Below are positions 28,011-37,296 of a stretch of 64,000 bases of DNA, piece by piece. Position numbers and translations under genes: made by a program. Location: the NCBI GenBank assembly GCA_003242085.1, contig QBML01000014.1, positions 184,941 through 248,940 on the forward strand. Direction: 5' to 3'. The stretch comes from Pseudanabaena frigida. Its GTDB lineage: Bacteria; Cyanobacteriota; Cyanobacteriia; Pseudanabaenales; Pseudanabaenaceae. Each line of letters begins with the position of its first letter. The stretch's first letter is position 1. The notes under the pieces were generated by a model, which saw only the letters and a list, made by a program, of their open reading frames with translations, did no database searches and was not told the DNA's origin.

Positions 28011-30449
28011 TTACATTTTGGCAAGTTCCAGCATTGTCTTCAAGACAGAATCAGGATTGAGACTAATCGAATCAATGCCTTGCTCAACAAGGAACTTGGC
28101 AAACTCAGGATAATCGCTAGGAGCTTGACCACAGATACCAATCTTGCGATGGTTGGCTTTAGCCTTTTGAATGATCGTGCGAACCATTGACTTAACCGCT
28201 TCATTGCGTTCATCAAAGATATGGGCAACGAGGGAAGAATCGCGATCTAAGCCGAGGGTTAACTGGGTGAGGTCATTGGAGCCAATCGAGAAGCCGTCAA
28301 AGACTTGGGAGAACTCATCCGCCAAGATGACATTACTGGGGATTTCGCACATCACATAGACTTCCAAACCATTTTCGCCACGTTTCAAGCCATGTTTTTC
28401 CATTTCTGCAAGCACCTTGCGACCTTCTTCGGGAGTACGACAGAAAGGAATCATCGGAATGACGTTGGTTAAGCCCATGTCATCGCGGACACGTTTGAGG
28501 GCTTGACATTCCAAACCGTAGGCTTCGCGGTATTTAGGATCGTAGTAGCGGGATGCTCCACGCCAGCCGATCATCGGGTTTTCTTCGGTAGGTTCAAAGG
28601 CGCGACCACCGAGTAAGTTAGCGTACTCGTTGCTCTTGAAGTCGGACATCCTCACGACGACTGGTTTGGGATAAAAGGCTGCTGCGATCGTGCCAATACC
28701 ATGAGCTAGTTTATCTACAAAGAAATCAGCCTTGTTTTCGTACCTTGCTGTCAGTTTAGAAATCGCCCGTTTCGCAGCTTTATCTTCGAGAGTATCAAAA
28801 TTCATTAGGGCGAGGGGATGGGCTTTAATGTGGTTAGCGATGATGAATTCCATCCGTGCCAAACCAACACCATCACAGGGAATAGAGGACAAACCGAATG
28901 CTTCTTCAGGATTACCTACATTCATCAAGATCTTAGTGGAGAGTTTAGGCAGATTATCGAGGGAAGTCTCGACAATTTCAAAGGGAACTAGACCTTCATA
29001 TACCTTACCTTCTTCACCTTCGGCACAAGAAATCGTCACTTCCTGTCCAGACTTGATCATCCCTGTGGCGTTACCACAACCAACGATCGCAGGGATACCC
29101 ATTTCTCGCGCAATGATGGCGGCGTGGCAGGTGCGTCCGCCTTGATTAGTGACGATCGCACTCGCCTTTTTCATGATTGGTTCCCAGTCGGGGTCAGTCT
29201 TGTTAGTGACTAGCACTTGTCCTGCTTGGAAATCTTCGATGTTATGGACTTCCAAAATTACATTTGCCTTGCCTTGACCGATCATCTCGCCCACGGCACG
29301 ACCTGTAATCAGCACATCACTCGAACCATTCAGTTTGTAGTTTCTGAGAATGTTGCCTGACTTTTGCGACTGGACAGTTTCAGGACGAGCTTGAACGATG
29401 AACAATTCCCCTGTGCGTCCATCCTTTGCCCATTCAATATCCATCGGTGAGAGTTTGCCCCGTACTTCTGAATAGTGATCTTCGATGATGCAAGCCCATT
29501 CTGCGAGTTTGAGAATTTCATCATCGGTAATTGCGAACTTTACCCGTTCAGAAATTGGTACGGAAATATTCTTGGTCAGCTTTCCGCCGCCAATGTCATA
29601 GACCATCTTGATTTCTTTTGTACCGAGGCGTTTTTCGAGAATCGGACGAAATCCTTGTTTGAGAGTTGGTTTGAAAACAAAATACTCATCGGGATTGACT
29701 GCACCCTGAACTACATTTTCACCTAAGCCATAGGCGGCGGTGATTAACGCTGCATTTTTAAAGCCTGTTTCTGTATCAATAGAGAACATGACACCAGAAG
29801 CGGCGAGGTCGGAACGTACCATTTTTTGTACGCCGACGGAGAGCGCCACATCAAAATGATCGAAGCCGTTGATGGTGCGGTAGGAAATTGCGCGATCGGT
29901 AAATAGTGAGGCAAAGCATCGGTGACAAGCATCGACAACTTCGTTTGCTCCATAGACATTGAGATAGGTTTCCTGCTGTCCTGCAAAGCTAGCATCGGGC
30001 AAGTCCTCAGCCGTAGCGCTAGAACGCACTGCTACATCAGCTTCCTTACCACAGACCAACTCGCAGTCGCATAGCCTTTGATAGGTCATAGCGATCGCCA
30101 TTTGCAAATCCTCAGGAAAAGGCGTGTTGAGCACCAAGGCTCTCGCCTGCCGACCGCGATCGCGCAAGTTATTCATATCCTCTATGTCCAGATCGGCAAA
30201 GAGTTCGCGCAATTTTGCTTCTAATCCTGCCTTCTCAATGAAATGACGGAAAGCATAGGCAGTGGTTGCAAATCCATTAGGAACATTTACCCCCTTGGGC
30301 TGAAGCTGACGAATCATTTCCCCTAGAGATGCATTTTTTCCACCCACAAGCGGAATATCGACAATTCCCACTTCTTCAAACCAAAGGACTAATGCTTGTT
30401 CTTTGGGAATATTTCTAGATGTTTCTGAGGCGAAAGTCGAGCTAGTCAT
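28011..30449 (-). CDS. ppsA: Phosphoenolpyruvate synthase
   Basis: An 812-residue enzyme that makes phosphoenolpyruvate, AMP and phosphate from pyruvate, ATP and water (gluconeogenic). The N-terminal ATP-grasp domain starts LVGGKNASLGEMIRQL and has AVRSSATAEDLPDASFAGQQ. The central phosphohistidine domain has the catalytic His in GGRTCHAAIIAREMGIPA. The C-terminal PEP-binding barrel has RMEFI, the SNDLTQLTLGLDRDS block and the catalytic Cys in IGICGQAPSDYP. Length is normal. It is monocistronic, with a 442-base upstream region that carries two hairpins. Confidence 0.97.
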   Translation of the reverse strand: MTSSTFASETSRNIPKEQALVLWFEEVGIVDIPLVGGKNASLGEMIRQLQPKGVNVPNGFATTAYAFRHFIEKAGLEAKLRELFADLDIEDMNNLRDRGRQARALVLNTPFPEDLQMAIAMTYQRLCDCELVCGKEADVAVRSSATAEDLPDASFAGQQETYLNVYGANEVVDACHRCFASLFTDRAISYRTINGFDHFDVALSVGVQKMVRSDLAASGVMFSIDTETGFKNAALITAAYGLGENVVQGAVNPDEYFVFKPTLKQGFRPILEKRLGTKEIKMVYDIGGGKLTKNISVPISERVKFAITDDEILKLAEWACIIEDHYSEVRGKLSPMDIEWAKDGRTGELFIVQARPETVQSQKSGNILRNYKLNGSSDVLITGRAVGEMIGQGKANVILEVHNIEDFQAGQVLVTNKTDPDWEPIMKKASAIVTNQGGRTCHAAIIAREMGIPAIVGCGNATGMIKSGQEVTISCAEGEEGKVYEGLVPFEIVETSLDNLPKLSTKILMNVGNPEEAFGLSSIPCDGVGLARMEFIIANHIKAHPLALMNFDTLEDKAAKRAISKLTARYENKADFFVDKLAHGIGTIAAAFYPKPVVVRMSDFKSNEYANLLGGRAFEPTEENPMIGWRGASRYYDPKYREAYGLECQALKRVRDDMGLTNVIPMIPFCRTPEEGRKVLAEMEKHGLKRGENGLEVYVMCEIPSNVILADEFSQVFDGFSIGSNDLTQLTLGLDRDSSLVAHIFDERNEAVKSMVRTIIQKAKANHRKIGICGQAPSDYPEFAKFLVEQGIDSISLNPDSVLKTMLELAKM

Positions 30450-30787
30450 GATGATTTAACTCCCTAATCAAATTAATGATTAGATCGATTCTTGTATCAA
30501 TAATGATTAAGCTTGAAGCCTTAAATATTAGTTAAGAAACTTAATCAAGAAACTTTTAACAAACAACTCATTGGTCAATTTCTACGATAGAACCTTATAC
30601 TCGATATAGATACTGCTGAAGCCTTTGACACTTTCTAATTATATCTACTACAGAAGTGCCAAATATACTCGTCATTACATTTGTTCACCAAGCTTCGCAA
30701 AGATTGACATTAGTTAGTAGATCTAGAATAAGTAGCGATTAATTATTGATTTTTCTGGTTTTTTCTAATAACTTAGCTCGTTTTTTT

Positions 30788-30830
30788 AACTAACGAGAAT
30801 TGAAATATTTATAGCTAATTCTCATTAGTT
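30788..30830. repeat. Imperfect hairpin upstream of ppsA
   Basis: Arms AACTAACGAGAATT (30788-30801) and AATTCTCATTAGTT (30817-30830) pair with one mismatch. The rest of 30450-30857 is AT-rich and shows no recognisable gene or RNA. Confidence 0.4.
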
Positions 30831-30857
30831 GTATTTATAGTAATTCAAAACCCAAAC

Positions 30858-30890
30858 ACAGAAAGACGGCGCGAAGCGCCGTCTTTCTGT
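30858..30890. repeat. Hairpin with family 1 tip, at the end of the gene at 30892
   Basis: A perfect 15-bp stem (30858-30872 with 30876-30890), loop GAA, tip GGCGCGAAGCGCC. It begins two bases beyond the stop of the next gene on the minus strand. The sequence after it (CTAAGCTAAATTTACATTGCTATAG) resembles the family right end, so the last codons of that gene may come from the element. Confidence 0.65.
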
Positions 30891-30891
30891 T

Positions 30892-31275
30892 CTAAGCTAA
30901 ATTTACATTGCTATAGTTGCGAAATCCATATTCGAGGACAAAAAACTGGGCATTGAAAGGGGCTAATGGTTCTCGGAGCTTGGCTAGCTCGGCTTCACAT
31001 CCATGAATCTCTAAACGAAAAAGCTCCGCAACTTGAAGAGCTTCCTTCAAAATACTATCTACATTTTGCAGATGAAACAGTAGAGCCTCAGCATCTACAT
31101 AGGCTTCGCGGCAATGAGCGATATTTTCATAAAAGCTAAAACCATAATAAAGACATTTTGGTTCGGTTTTGGTCTGCGCCGTAAAGCGATCGCAGATTGA
31201 CTTAAACTCTTCTAGCTTACCTTCAGGAATCTTGAAATAGGGCGCAATGGAGCAACCTGTATCTTGAGTTGACAT
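30892..31275 (-). CDS. Small protein, putative dimeric alpha-beta barrel (ABM-like)
   Basis: A 127-residue soluble protein. The pattern APYFKIPEGKLEEFKSICDR...KCLYYGFSFYEN...CREAYVDAEALLFHLQN is that of small antibiotic-biosynthesis-monooxygenase-like or stress-response dimeric barrels, with strand-helix-strand units. Substrate and role cannot be read. The C-terminal residues (NYSNVNLA) lie in sequence that looks like the end of a palindromic element. The flavodiiron gene is divergent, 277 bases away. Confidence 0.6.
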   Translation of the reverse strand: MSTQDTGCSIAPYFKIPEGKLEEFKSICDRFTAQTKTEPKCLYYGFSFYENIAHCREAYVDAEALLFHLQNVDSILKEALQVAELFRLEIHGCEAELAKLREPLAPFNAQFFVLEYGFRNYSNVNLA

Positions 31276-31398
31276 GGTTGATTTTTCCTAAGCAATTTTA
31301 AGAGATTTTATAAATAGATCTTGCCTAATCTGGAGACCAAAGACTGTAACGATTTGTGGCAAAGCCTTATGGCAACGATGATTAGGGACAAAAAATGA

Positions 31399-31446
31399 GG
31401 AACCAAATATTTTGTGGCTTTGCCACGCCACAAAATATTTGGTTCC
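31399..31446. repeat. Long hairpin (20-bp perfect stem) between divergent genes
   Basis: Arms 31399-31418 and 31427-31446 are perfect complements containing TTTGTGGC/GCCACAAA. The tip can re-pair as GTGGCTTTGCCAC. The GTGGCAC-type core recurs at 47543 and 50536. It lies between two divergent genes, so simple 3' termination is not its role. Confidence 0.7.
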
Positions 31447-31552
31447 TTACCATCAATAAGGTTTATTGAAACAATTGAGTTTTGTAATGCTTGGTAGTTC
31501 CCAACAGTCAGTAAACTAGAAACAACAGTCTAGAATTTTGGAGACCGCGATC

Positions 31553-33253
31553 GTGATTAAAAGTAAACCCCGCGATGTACAGGTAATTTATATTGCTGAC
31601 GATACATTTGCTCTGCGATCGCGTAGTTGGAATCGCTTGCGCTTTGAAATTGAATATGCACTCGAAAAGGGAACTACGGCCAACTCGTTCTTAATTCAAG
31701 GAAAGTTGCAAGCACTGATCGATCCTCCCGGCGGAACTTTTAAAGATATTTACATACAGGAATTGCGAAAGCGGATCAATATTCTCGATATCAGTTATGT
31801 AATTCTCGGTCATGTCAACCAAAACCGCATCGAAACCCTCAAAGCGCTGCTAGAAATTAATAGCCGCCTTACATTTGTCTGCACTAATCCGGGGGCGATC
31901 GCCTTACGTCAAAGTTTAGGTGAGAATCTCAAAATTCAAGTCGTGCGAGGGGAAGAAGTCCTCGATCTCGGTAAAGGACATATTCTCAAATTTATTCCTA
32001 CCTCTACTCCACGCCATCCCGACGAACTTTGCACTTACGACCCAAAGACCCAGATTTTATATACTGACAAGTTTTTTGGTGCTCATGTCTGCGGTAATCA
32101 GGTATTCGATGAAGGTTGGAGTCAAATGCTAGGCGATCGCCGATACTACTTCGATAGCACGATGGCAAACCAAGTCCGTCAAGTCGAAGCTGCCCTCGAC
32201 AAAATCGCCGACATACCTGTTACTTTTTACGCCCCCGGACATGGACCGATGTTGCGCTATGGCTTGCACGAATTAGTCAATCTCTATCAGCAATGGAGCG
32301 AAGCCCAAAAGCAACAAAATATTTCTGTCGCCTTACTGTTTGCCTCGGCATATGGCAACACCACAACGATCGCTAATGCTCTAGCACGCGGTATTACTAA
32401 AGCAGGCGTTGCCGTTGAGTTAATTAATTGCGAAAGTGCCGAACCAGAGGAAATCAAGGCAGCGATCGAAAAGTCATCAGGCTTTTTAATTGGTTCGCCA
32501 ACTCTAGGCGGACATTTGCCGACACAAGTACAGACTGCTCTAGGCATAGTTCTATCTACTGCTACGAAAAGCTATCAAGCTGGTGTGTTTGGTTCCTATG
32601 GCTGGAGTGGAGAAGCGGTGGATATCATCGCAGGCAAGCTCAAGGATGCAGGCTATACCCTTGCCTTTGAGCCAATTCGCATCAAATTTACGCCGACCGA
32701 GGCAACTTTACAGATTTGTGAAGAAACAGGTACAGATTTTGCTCAAAACCTGAAACGCGCCAAAAAAGTTCGCACAACCTTAAATCCCGGTAGTACAGTC
32801 GAGCAAGCAGTAGGTCGCATTGTTGGTTCTCTCTGTGTTTTGACAGTAAAGCGTGGTGAAATTTCCACGGCAATGCTTGCCTCATGGGTATCACAAGCAA
32901 CTTTTAATCCTCCAGGTTTAACGATCGCTGTGGCTAAGGATCGGGCGATCGAGTCCTATTTGTATGAAGGCGATCGCTTTGTTTTGAATATCCTTGAGCA
33001 GGGAAAACAACTCCGCAAGCACTTTATGAAAAAATTTGCGCCTGGGGAAGATCGCTTTACTGATGTACAGGTAGAACCAACGGAGGGTGGGTTAATTTTG
33101 CCTGACGGTTTAGCATATCTAGAATGCCGCGTTGCTCAACGGATGGAATGTGGCGATCACTGGATTGTCTATGCGATCGTCGAGAATGGCAGACTACTGC
33201 AATCTAACGGCTTAACAGCAATTCACCATCGCAAGACCGCCAGTAACTATTAG
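31553..33253 (+). CDS. Flavodiiron protein of the Flv1/Flv2 type (altered metal ligands)
   Basis: A 566-residue three-domain flavodiiron protein: metallo-beta-lactamase-like domain (about 30-250), flavodoxin (about 257-395, FASAYGNTTTIANAL), and a C-terminal flavin reductase (about 415-560). The canonical diiron motif HxExDH reads HVNQNR (from His87), and the next ligand His is replaced in TPRHPDEL. The Asp in LYTDKFFG and the His in YAPGHGPM remain. Such substitutions mark Flv1/Flv2, which act with Flv3/Flv4 in light-dependent oxygen photoreduction and electron-sink activity. No partner gene is in this window. GTG at 31553 has GGAG nine bases upstream; an in-frame TTG at 31538 is less likely. 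Confidence 0.9.
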   Translation: MIKSKPRDVQVIYIADDTFALRSRSWNRLRFEIEYALEKGTTANSFLIQGKLQALIDPPGGTFKDIYIQELRKRINILDISYVILGHVNQNRIETLKALLEINSRLTFVCTNPGAIALRQSLGENLKIQVVRGEEVLDLGKGHILKFIPTSTPRHPDELCTYDPKTQILYTDKFFGAHVCGNQVFDEGWSQMLGDRRYYFDSTMANQVRQVEAALDKIADIPVTFYAPGHGPMLRYGLHELVNLYQQWSEAQKQQNISVALLFASAYGNTTTIANALARGITKAGVAVELINCESAEPEEIKAAIEKSSGFLIGSPTLGGHLPTQVQTALGIVLSTATKSYQAGVFGSYGWSGEAVDIIAGKLKDAGYTLAFEPIRIKFTPTEATLQICEETGTDFAQNLKRAKKVRTTLNPGSTVEQAVGRIVGSLCVLTVKRGEISTAMLASWVSQATFNPPGLTIAVAKDRAIESYLYEGDRFVLNILEQGKQLRKHFMKKFAPGEDRFTDVQVEPTEGGLILPDGLAYLECRVAQRMECGDHWIVYAIVENGRLLQSNGLTAIHHRKTASNY

Positions 33254-33290
33254 AAATTGATTTCCCGCCTTAGGCGGGAAATCAATTTCT
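33252..33290. terminator. Terminator hairpin overlapping the flavodiiron stop codon
   Basis: A perfect 18-bp stem (33252-33269 with 33273-33290), loop TTA. The first arm starts inside the TAG stop codon at 33251-33253. Confidence 0.75.
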
Positions 33291-33330
33291 TAGTTAACGT
33301 CAGTTCGGATTAAACTTGCAAATTTTACAG

Positions 33331-33416
33331 GCGCAGGAGTAAAAGCCTTGCTAAGCAAGGCTTTTACTCCTGCGCTTTGAGAGATGGTTTGCTACGCAAA
33401 CCATCTCTCAAAGCGC
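33331..33416. repeat. Two overlapping long hairpins forming a branched palindrome
   Basis: Hairpin A has 20-bp arms (33331-33350 with 33356-33375), and hairpin B has 21-bp arms (33372-33392 with 33396-33416). They share GCGC at 33372-33375. Flanking GTTCGGATTA (from 33303) and TTATCCCGAAC (to about 33435) are roughly complementary, so the whole can fold as a three-arm structure. It lies between convergent genes. Confidence 0.75.
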
Positions 33417-33440
33417 ATTTCAAATTATCCCGAACTCGCG

Positions 33441-35480
33441 TTAGTTAATTGGTAATAGCACTTCAAACTCAGTACCAATAGTCACATCACCGTGATTATT
33501 GAGATAAGGCGATCGAAGTACAAGTTTACCTTTGTGTTGTTGCGTAACAATTTGATAGCAAATTGCTAAACCTAAACCAGTACCTTTGCCTTGACCTTTA
33601 GTGGTAAAGAAATTATCAAAAATACGATCTTGAATCTCCTTAGGAATTCCCAAACCATTGTCCGCAACTTTCACCGATATCCAATTGCGATTATCTATTT
33701 CAGCGATCGCTGATGAAATCACAAGCAAAGGCTGCCACGTGATTTCTGTTTGTGTTTGGAGATTGCCGCGTTCGGGAATAACTTCTTCTTTAAGAATCAA
33801 GTTTTCGCGCTGCCTTATTAACTCAGGATGTGCCTTCAAATCTGCTAACGCATCAAGAGCATTACCAAGCAAATTCATAAATACTTGAATTAGGCGATCA
33901 GTATATCCATTGATTTTAGGCAAATCAATGTAGCTTTTCACGATCTGGACATCCCTAATCCTACCACTGAGAATTGTAAGGCTACTTTCTATACATTCAT
34001 GCAGATCGATAGACTCTGGCGTAGCATGATCTTGCATGTGAGAGAGACTTTGTAAGGTGTCAACCAATCGACGCAGATATCGCGATCCAGATTGAATACT
34101 GCGTACAACCTGTGGTAAATCTGAACGAACAAAATCCCAATCAACTTCTTCAAGAGTTTCACTAACGGTAGTTGCAGAAGTTCCATATTCCTTTTCATAA
34201 GCACGCAGAATTTTCATTACCCCTTCGATATAAGTTAAGAGGCATTCTGTATTGCCATAAATTGCAGATACGGGATTACGAATATCATGAGAAACTTCAG
34301 CGACAACTTGTCCGAGACTAGCCATCTTTTCGGTCTGAAACATCGTAGTCTGAGTTTGCTCTCGCAATAGCTTCGTGGCAAGCTCATGAATATAAGACTG
34401 GGCTTGTAGTAGATCGTGTACGTCTAATACTAAATAAATATCTCCATCTAGATGAACTACCACAGGTTCGTATATTTCATCATTGGTACGTCCTAAAGCT
34501 AGCTGAGATGCCGACACAATCGGCATAGTTCCTTGCAACTTTAGAATGTCTGATTGAACTTGTTCGTACAAAACTCTTAAAGGTCTTTTCGTAAATAGCT
34601 CTAGTGCGTATGGACGGCTCAAACATTCCAAAAACCTACGCCGAGATAGCATTCCCACGTAATTATCTTTCTCGTACAGCACAAGTCCTGGTAGGAGAGG
34701 ATTATCTTTAAAAAGCTGGCTTGCAAATGCTCCTGTTTGCTCCAAATCAATCTTGGTATCGTAAAGATTTAGTTCCGATATCGTAGCATCTAGTGCTAAT
34801 TGACGTTTTGGACTATGAGATGACTCCTCGTTACTTGATGATTCTATTTCTGGCTCATTTGCCATTACCATCAAAGGAATCATAGCCATTTTACGGGCTA
34901 ATTCTTCAGTTGCAGTTTGCCTTATATTTCTACCCTTTATTGCCCCTCTTTCAGATTGAGCCTGTTGGCGTTTGAGATTATTAATAACTGTTGACAAAGC
35001 TTCCGATCTAACTTCTAGATCTAATGCCTGCGCTGCAACTGCAAACGCTGAGCTTAGATTGTCAACAGATATCTTTGGTAATAGATCTATAGCTCCTCGG
35101 CGAGTTGCCCAACGCTTTTCAACTTCTTTGATCTGCGTTTGGCGAGGATTAACTAATAAAACTTTTAATTCAGGTGCATTATCCACACACCATTTACAGA
35201 GTTCTGTTGCTAAGAGTGATGTTCCACCACCATATCTAATACCAATGTCAGAGATGATTAAATCAGGGAGAGACTGTTGAGAATGACGCTTTTGATCGAG
35301 CAACTTAAGTAAATCTTCGGATTCAGGCGCTGCCCATACTTCCGTTTGATGCGATGACAGCGCATTATGCCACATGAGGGACTGTTCCTCAGACAACTGA
35401 GCTAACAAAACAGATTTAGCCACACAACCCCCAAACAATAAAAAATCGATAAAATTTATAGGATCTACATTATCGGACAT
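33441..35480 (-). CDS. Sensor histidine kinase with N-terminal REC-like and CBS-like regions
   Basis: A 679-residue soluble kinase. Residues about 1-165 resemble a receiver (DLIISDIGI, then LKVLLVN). Residues about 240-375 look like a pair of CBS-type repeats (GLVLYEKDNYVGMLSRRRFL; later EPVVVHLDGDIYLVLDVHDLL). A coiled coil leads to HisKA with the phosphoacceptor His in VVAEVSHDIRNPVSAIYGN (about 405). The HATPase follows ([28 protein letters not shown]). The output partner is not encoded nearby. It converges on the flavodiiron gene, and linkage to redox control is only suggested by that neighbour. Confidence 0.88.
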   Translation of the reverse strand: MSDNVDPINFIDFLLFGGCVAKSVLLAQLSEEQSLMWHNALSSHQTEVWAAPESEDLLKLLDQKRHSQQSLPDLIISDIGIRYGGGTSLLATELCKWCVDNAPELKVLLVNPRQTQIKEVEKRWATRRGAIDLLPKISVDNLSSAFAVAAQALDLEVRSEALSTVINNLKRQQAQSERGAIKGRNIRQTATEELARKMAMIPLMVMANEPEIESSSNEESSHSPKRQLALDATISELNLYDTKIDLEQTGAFASQLFKDNPLLPGLVLYEKDNYVGMLSRRRFLECLSRPYALELFTKRPLRVLYEQVQSDILKLQGTMPIVSASQLALGRTNDEIYEPVVVHLDGDIYLVLDVHDLLQAQSYIHELATKLLREQTQTTMFQTEKMASLGQVVAEVSHDIRNPVSAIYGNTECLLTYIEGVMKILRAYEKEYGTSATTVSETLEEVDWDFVRSDLPQVVRSIQSGSRYLRRLVDTLQSLSHMQDHATPESIDLHECIESSLTILSGRIRDVQIVKSYIDLPKINGYTDRLIQVFMNLLGNALDALADLKAHPELIRQRENLILKEEVIPERGNLQTQTEITWQPLLVISSAIAEIDNRNWISVKVADNGLGIPKEIQDRIFDNFFTTKGQGKGTGLGLAICYQIVTQQHKGKLVLRSPYLNNHGDVTIGTEFEVLLPIN

Positions 35481-35581
35481 TTATAAGTAAGAGCAAGAGA
35501 AGACGGATAACCAAAGGTTAACCTAAAGTTAATTTTCATAGACGCATATATAGCTGTCCAAAAAAATTATAATAATCGTTG

Positions 35582-35635
35582 GCTTCGACTTCGCTCAGCC
35601 AACAATAATAATCGTTGGCTGAGCGAAGTCGAAGC
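35582..35635. repeat. Palindromic repeat, family 2, longest copy
   Basis: A perfect 22-bp stem (35582-35603 with 35614-35635) containing TTCGACTTCGCTCAGCC. ATAATCGTTGG is repeated directly on either side of the first arm. The copy at 59527 shares 17 of the 18 bases in each of its arms with this one. Confidence 0.8.
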
Positions 35636-35671
35636 TTCTCGCATTTCGTTTACAACAATTATGAATCATAC

Positions 35672-35730
35672 AAACCAATAAAAAGTTTAAAAGCTCTGCG
35701 AAGCAAAGCTTTTAAACTTTTTATTGGTTT
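35672..35730. repeat. Long hairpin (24-bp perfect stem)
   Basis: Arms 35672-35695 and 35707-35730 are perfect complements; the loop CTGCGAAGCAA carries a GCGAAGC-type tip. It is followed by GCTTTAGGATTGCTATA, resembling an element end. It lies between the divergent kinase and NDH-2 genes; the rest of that 456-base gap holds only the promoter-like AT-rich end. Confidence 0.75.
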
Positions 35731-35936
35731 TGGTTTGAGCACAAAGCGCTTTAGGATTGCTATATAGCACCCCCATTGCACATATACATCTCTTCAGCCA
35801 TTGATAATCGGAATCTATTGCGAACCTGAGCTTTTTTGTATCTAGATTTAACATCGAGATCTAAATTTAGAATACGATAGCAATACATCCATCAGCTTTA
35901 TTGCTATAAAATGGAAAAGACGAACTGGATTTTTTC

Positions 35937-37127
35937 ATGACACGAATTTGTATTCTTGGTGGTGGTTTTGGCGGTTTGTATACTGCACTTAATCTCGCGC
36001 GCCTGCCTTGGTCTGTCATGCCAGAAATTATTCTTGTTGATAAAAGCGATCGCTTTTTATTTACACCATTCCTCTATGAATTAGTGACCGCAGAAATGCA
36101 GGAATGGGAAATCGCACCAACATTTGCAGAATTGTTAGTTGATACTGGTATTCAGTTTGTTCAAGGCTTAGTCACAAATATTGATTTTGAAACTAAGCAA
36201 GTAGAAGTCAATATCGGTCAACGAAATACTATCGAATACGATCGCCTTATTTTAGCGATCGGTGGTGAGACCCCAATGAATCTTGTCAAAGGGGCTTCTG
36301 AATATGCAATTCCATTTCGCAATCTCAATGATTTCTACCGACTCAACAGTAAGTTGGAATTATTAGAAGCCTCAAACCGTGACAAAATACGAGTATGTAT
36401 CGCAGGTGGCGGCAGTAGTGGCGTAGAACTTGCCTGCAAAATCGCCGATCGCTTAAAAGATCGCGGTCGAGTTCGCCTGATTGACCGTAATGACAAAATT
36501 TTAGCGAACTCTACAGAAGCAAATCGCTCCATTGCTGAACTAGCACTTTCACAACGCGGTGTATGGACTGACCTCAACACTAGAGTTTCTCAAGTAACCG
36601 ATGAGGAAGTGATTTTAGAATATGCTGATGGCAGTGATACATTGCCCGTAGATATAATCTTATGGACAGTGGGCAGCACCTTCTCTAAGTTGCTCCAAAA
36701 CTTACCAGTTTCCCATAATCATCGAGGGACGATCGCTACTGAGTCAACTTTGCAAGTTAAGGGATATCCTGATGTCTTCGCGATCGGAGATTTAGCAGGT
36801 TGTACTGACGCAAATGGTTATCTTTTACCTGCCACTGCACAGGTTGCTTTCCAACAATCTCAATATTGTGCTTGGAATATCTGGGCAAGTCTCAATCAAA
36901 AACCATTAGTAAGCTTTAGCTATATTCCGCTCGGTGAATTTATCAGTTTAGGTATAGATGGTGCTACTGCCTCGATCTTTGGGAAATTTAGCATTGATGG
37001 ATTACCTGCTAGCTTTATGCGTAAATTCGCTTATTTACTCAGAATGCCAACCTTCCAACATCAATGGAAAATTGGCGTTCATTGGCTAACTAAGCCTTTA
37101 GTTGAGCTATTAAGAAAATCAGTTTAA
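35937..37127 (+). CDS. Type 2 NAD(P)H dehydrogenase (NDH-2)
   Basis: A 396-residue flavoprotein. The FAD-binding dinucleotide fold is at the N terminus (ICILGGGFGGLYTAL). A second Rossmann motif for NAD(P)H is at about residues 144-175 (VCIAGGGSSGVELACKIAD). The family motif DVFAIGDLAGC is near 280, and ATAQVAFQQSQY follows. It oxidises NAD(P)H and reduces quinone without pumping protons. The C-terminal part is predicted amphipathic for membrane association. No operon partners. Confidence 0.92.
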   Translation: MTRICILGGGFGGLYTALNLARLPWSVMPEIILVDKSDRFLFTPFLYELVTAEMQEWEIAPTFAELLVDTGIQFVQGLVTNIDFETKQVEVNIGQRNTIEYDRLILAIGGETPMNLVKGASEYAIPFRNLNDFYRLNSKLELLEASNRDKIRVCIAGGGSSGVELACKIADRLKDRGRVRLIDRNDKILANSTEANRSIAELALSQRGVWTDLNTRVSQVTDEEVILEYADGSDTLPVDIILWTVGSTFSKLLQNLPVSHNHRGTIATESTLQVKGYPDVFAIGDLAGCTDANGYLLPATAQVAFQQSQYCAWNIWASLNQKPLVSFSYIPLGEFISLGIDGATASIFGKFSIDGLPASFMRKFAYLLRMPTFQHQWKIGVHWLTKPLVELLRKSV

Positions 37128-37133
37128 GTAGAC

Positions 37134-37179
37134 CCAAAAGCTTGTAGCGCACGCGCAACGTGCGCTACAGAGCTTTTGG
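37134..37179. terminator. Hairpin after the NDH-2 gene
   Basis: Arms CCAAAAGCT...TAGCGCACG (37134-37153) and CGTGCGCTA...AGCTTTTGG (37159-37179) pair over about 20 bp with one bulge. It starts 6 bases after the stop codon. Confidence 0.7.
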
Positions 37180-37205
37180 TTTTGCGTCCAGAAAAGAGAT
37201 AGCTA

Positions 37206-37285
37206 GGACATAAAAGATAAGTAGAGGTGGCGCTTCGCGCCGCCTCTACTTATCTTTTATGTCCAAAGCAAAACTTGCATTGCTA
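37206..37285. repeat. Palindromic element copy, family 1 (28-bp stem plus right end)
   Basis: Arms 37206-37233 and 37237-37264 pair over 28 bp with one wobble, loop TTC, outer sequence TAGGACATAAAA. It is followed by AAAGCAAAACTTGCATTGCTA, the conserved right end. It lies between the convergent NDH-2 and HpsJ-like genes. Confidence 0.8.
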
Positions 37286-37296
37286 GATTTAGATTT

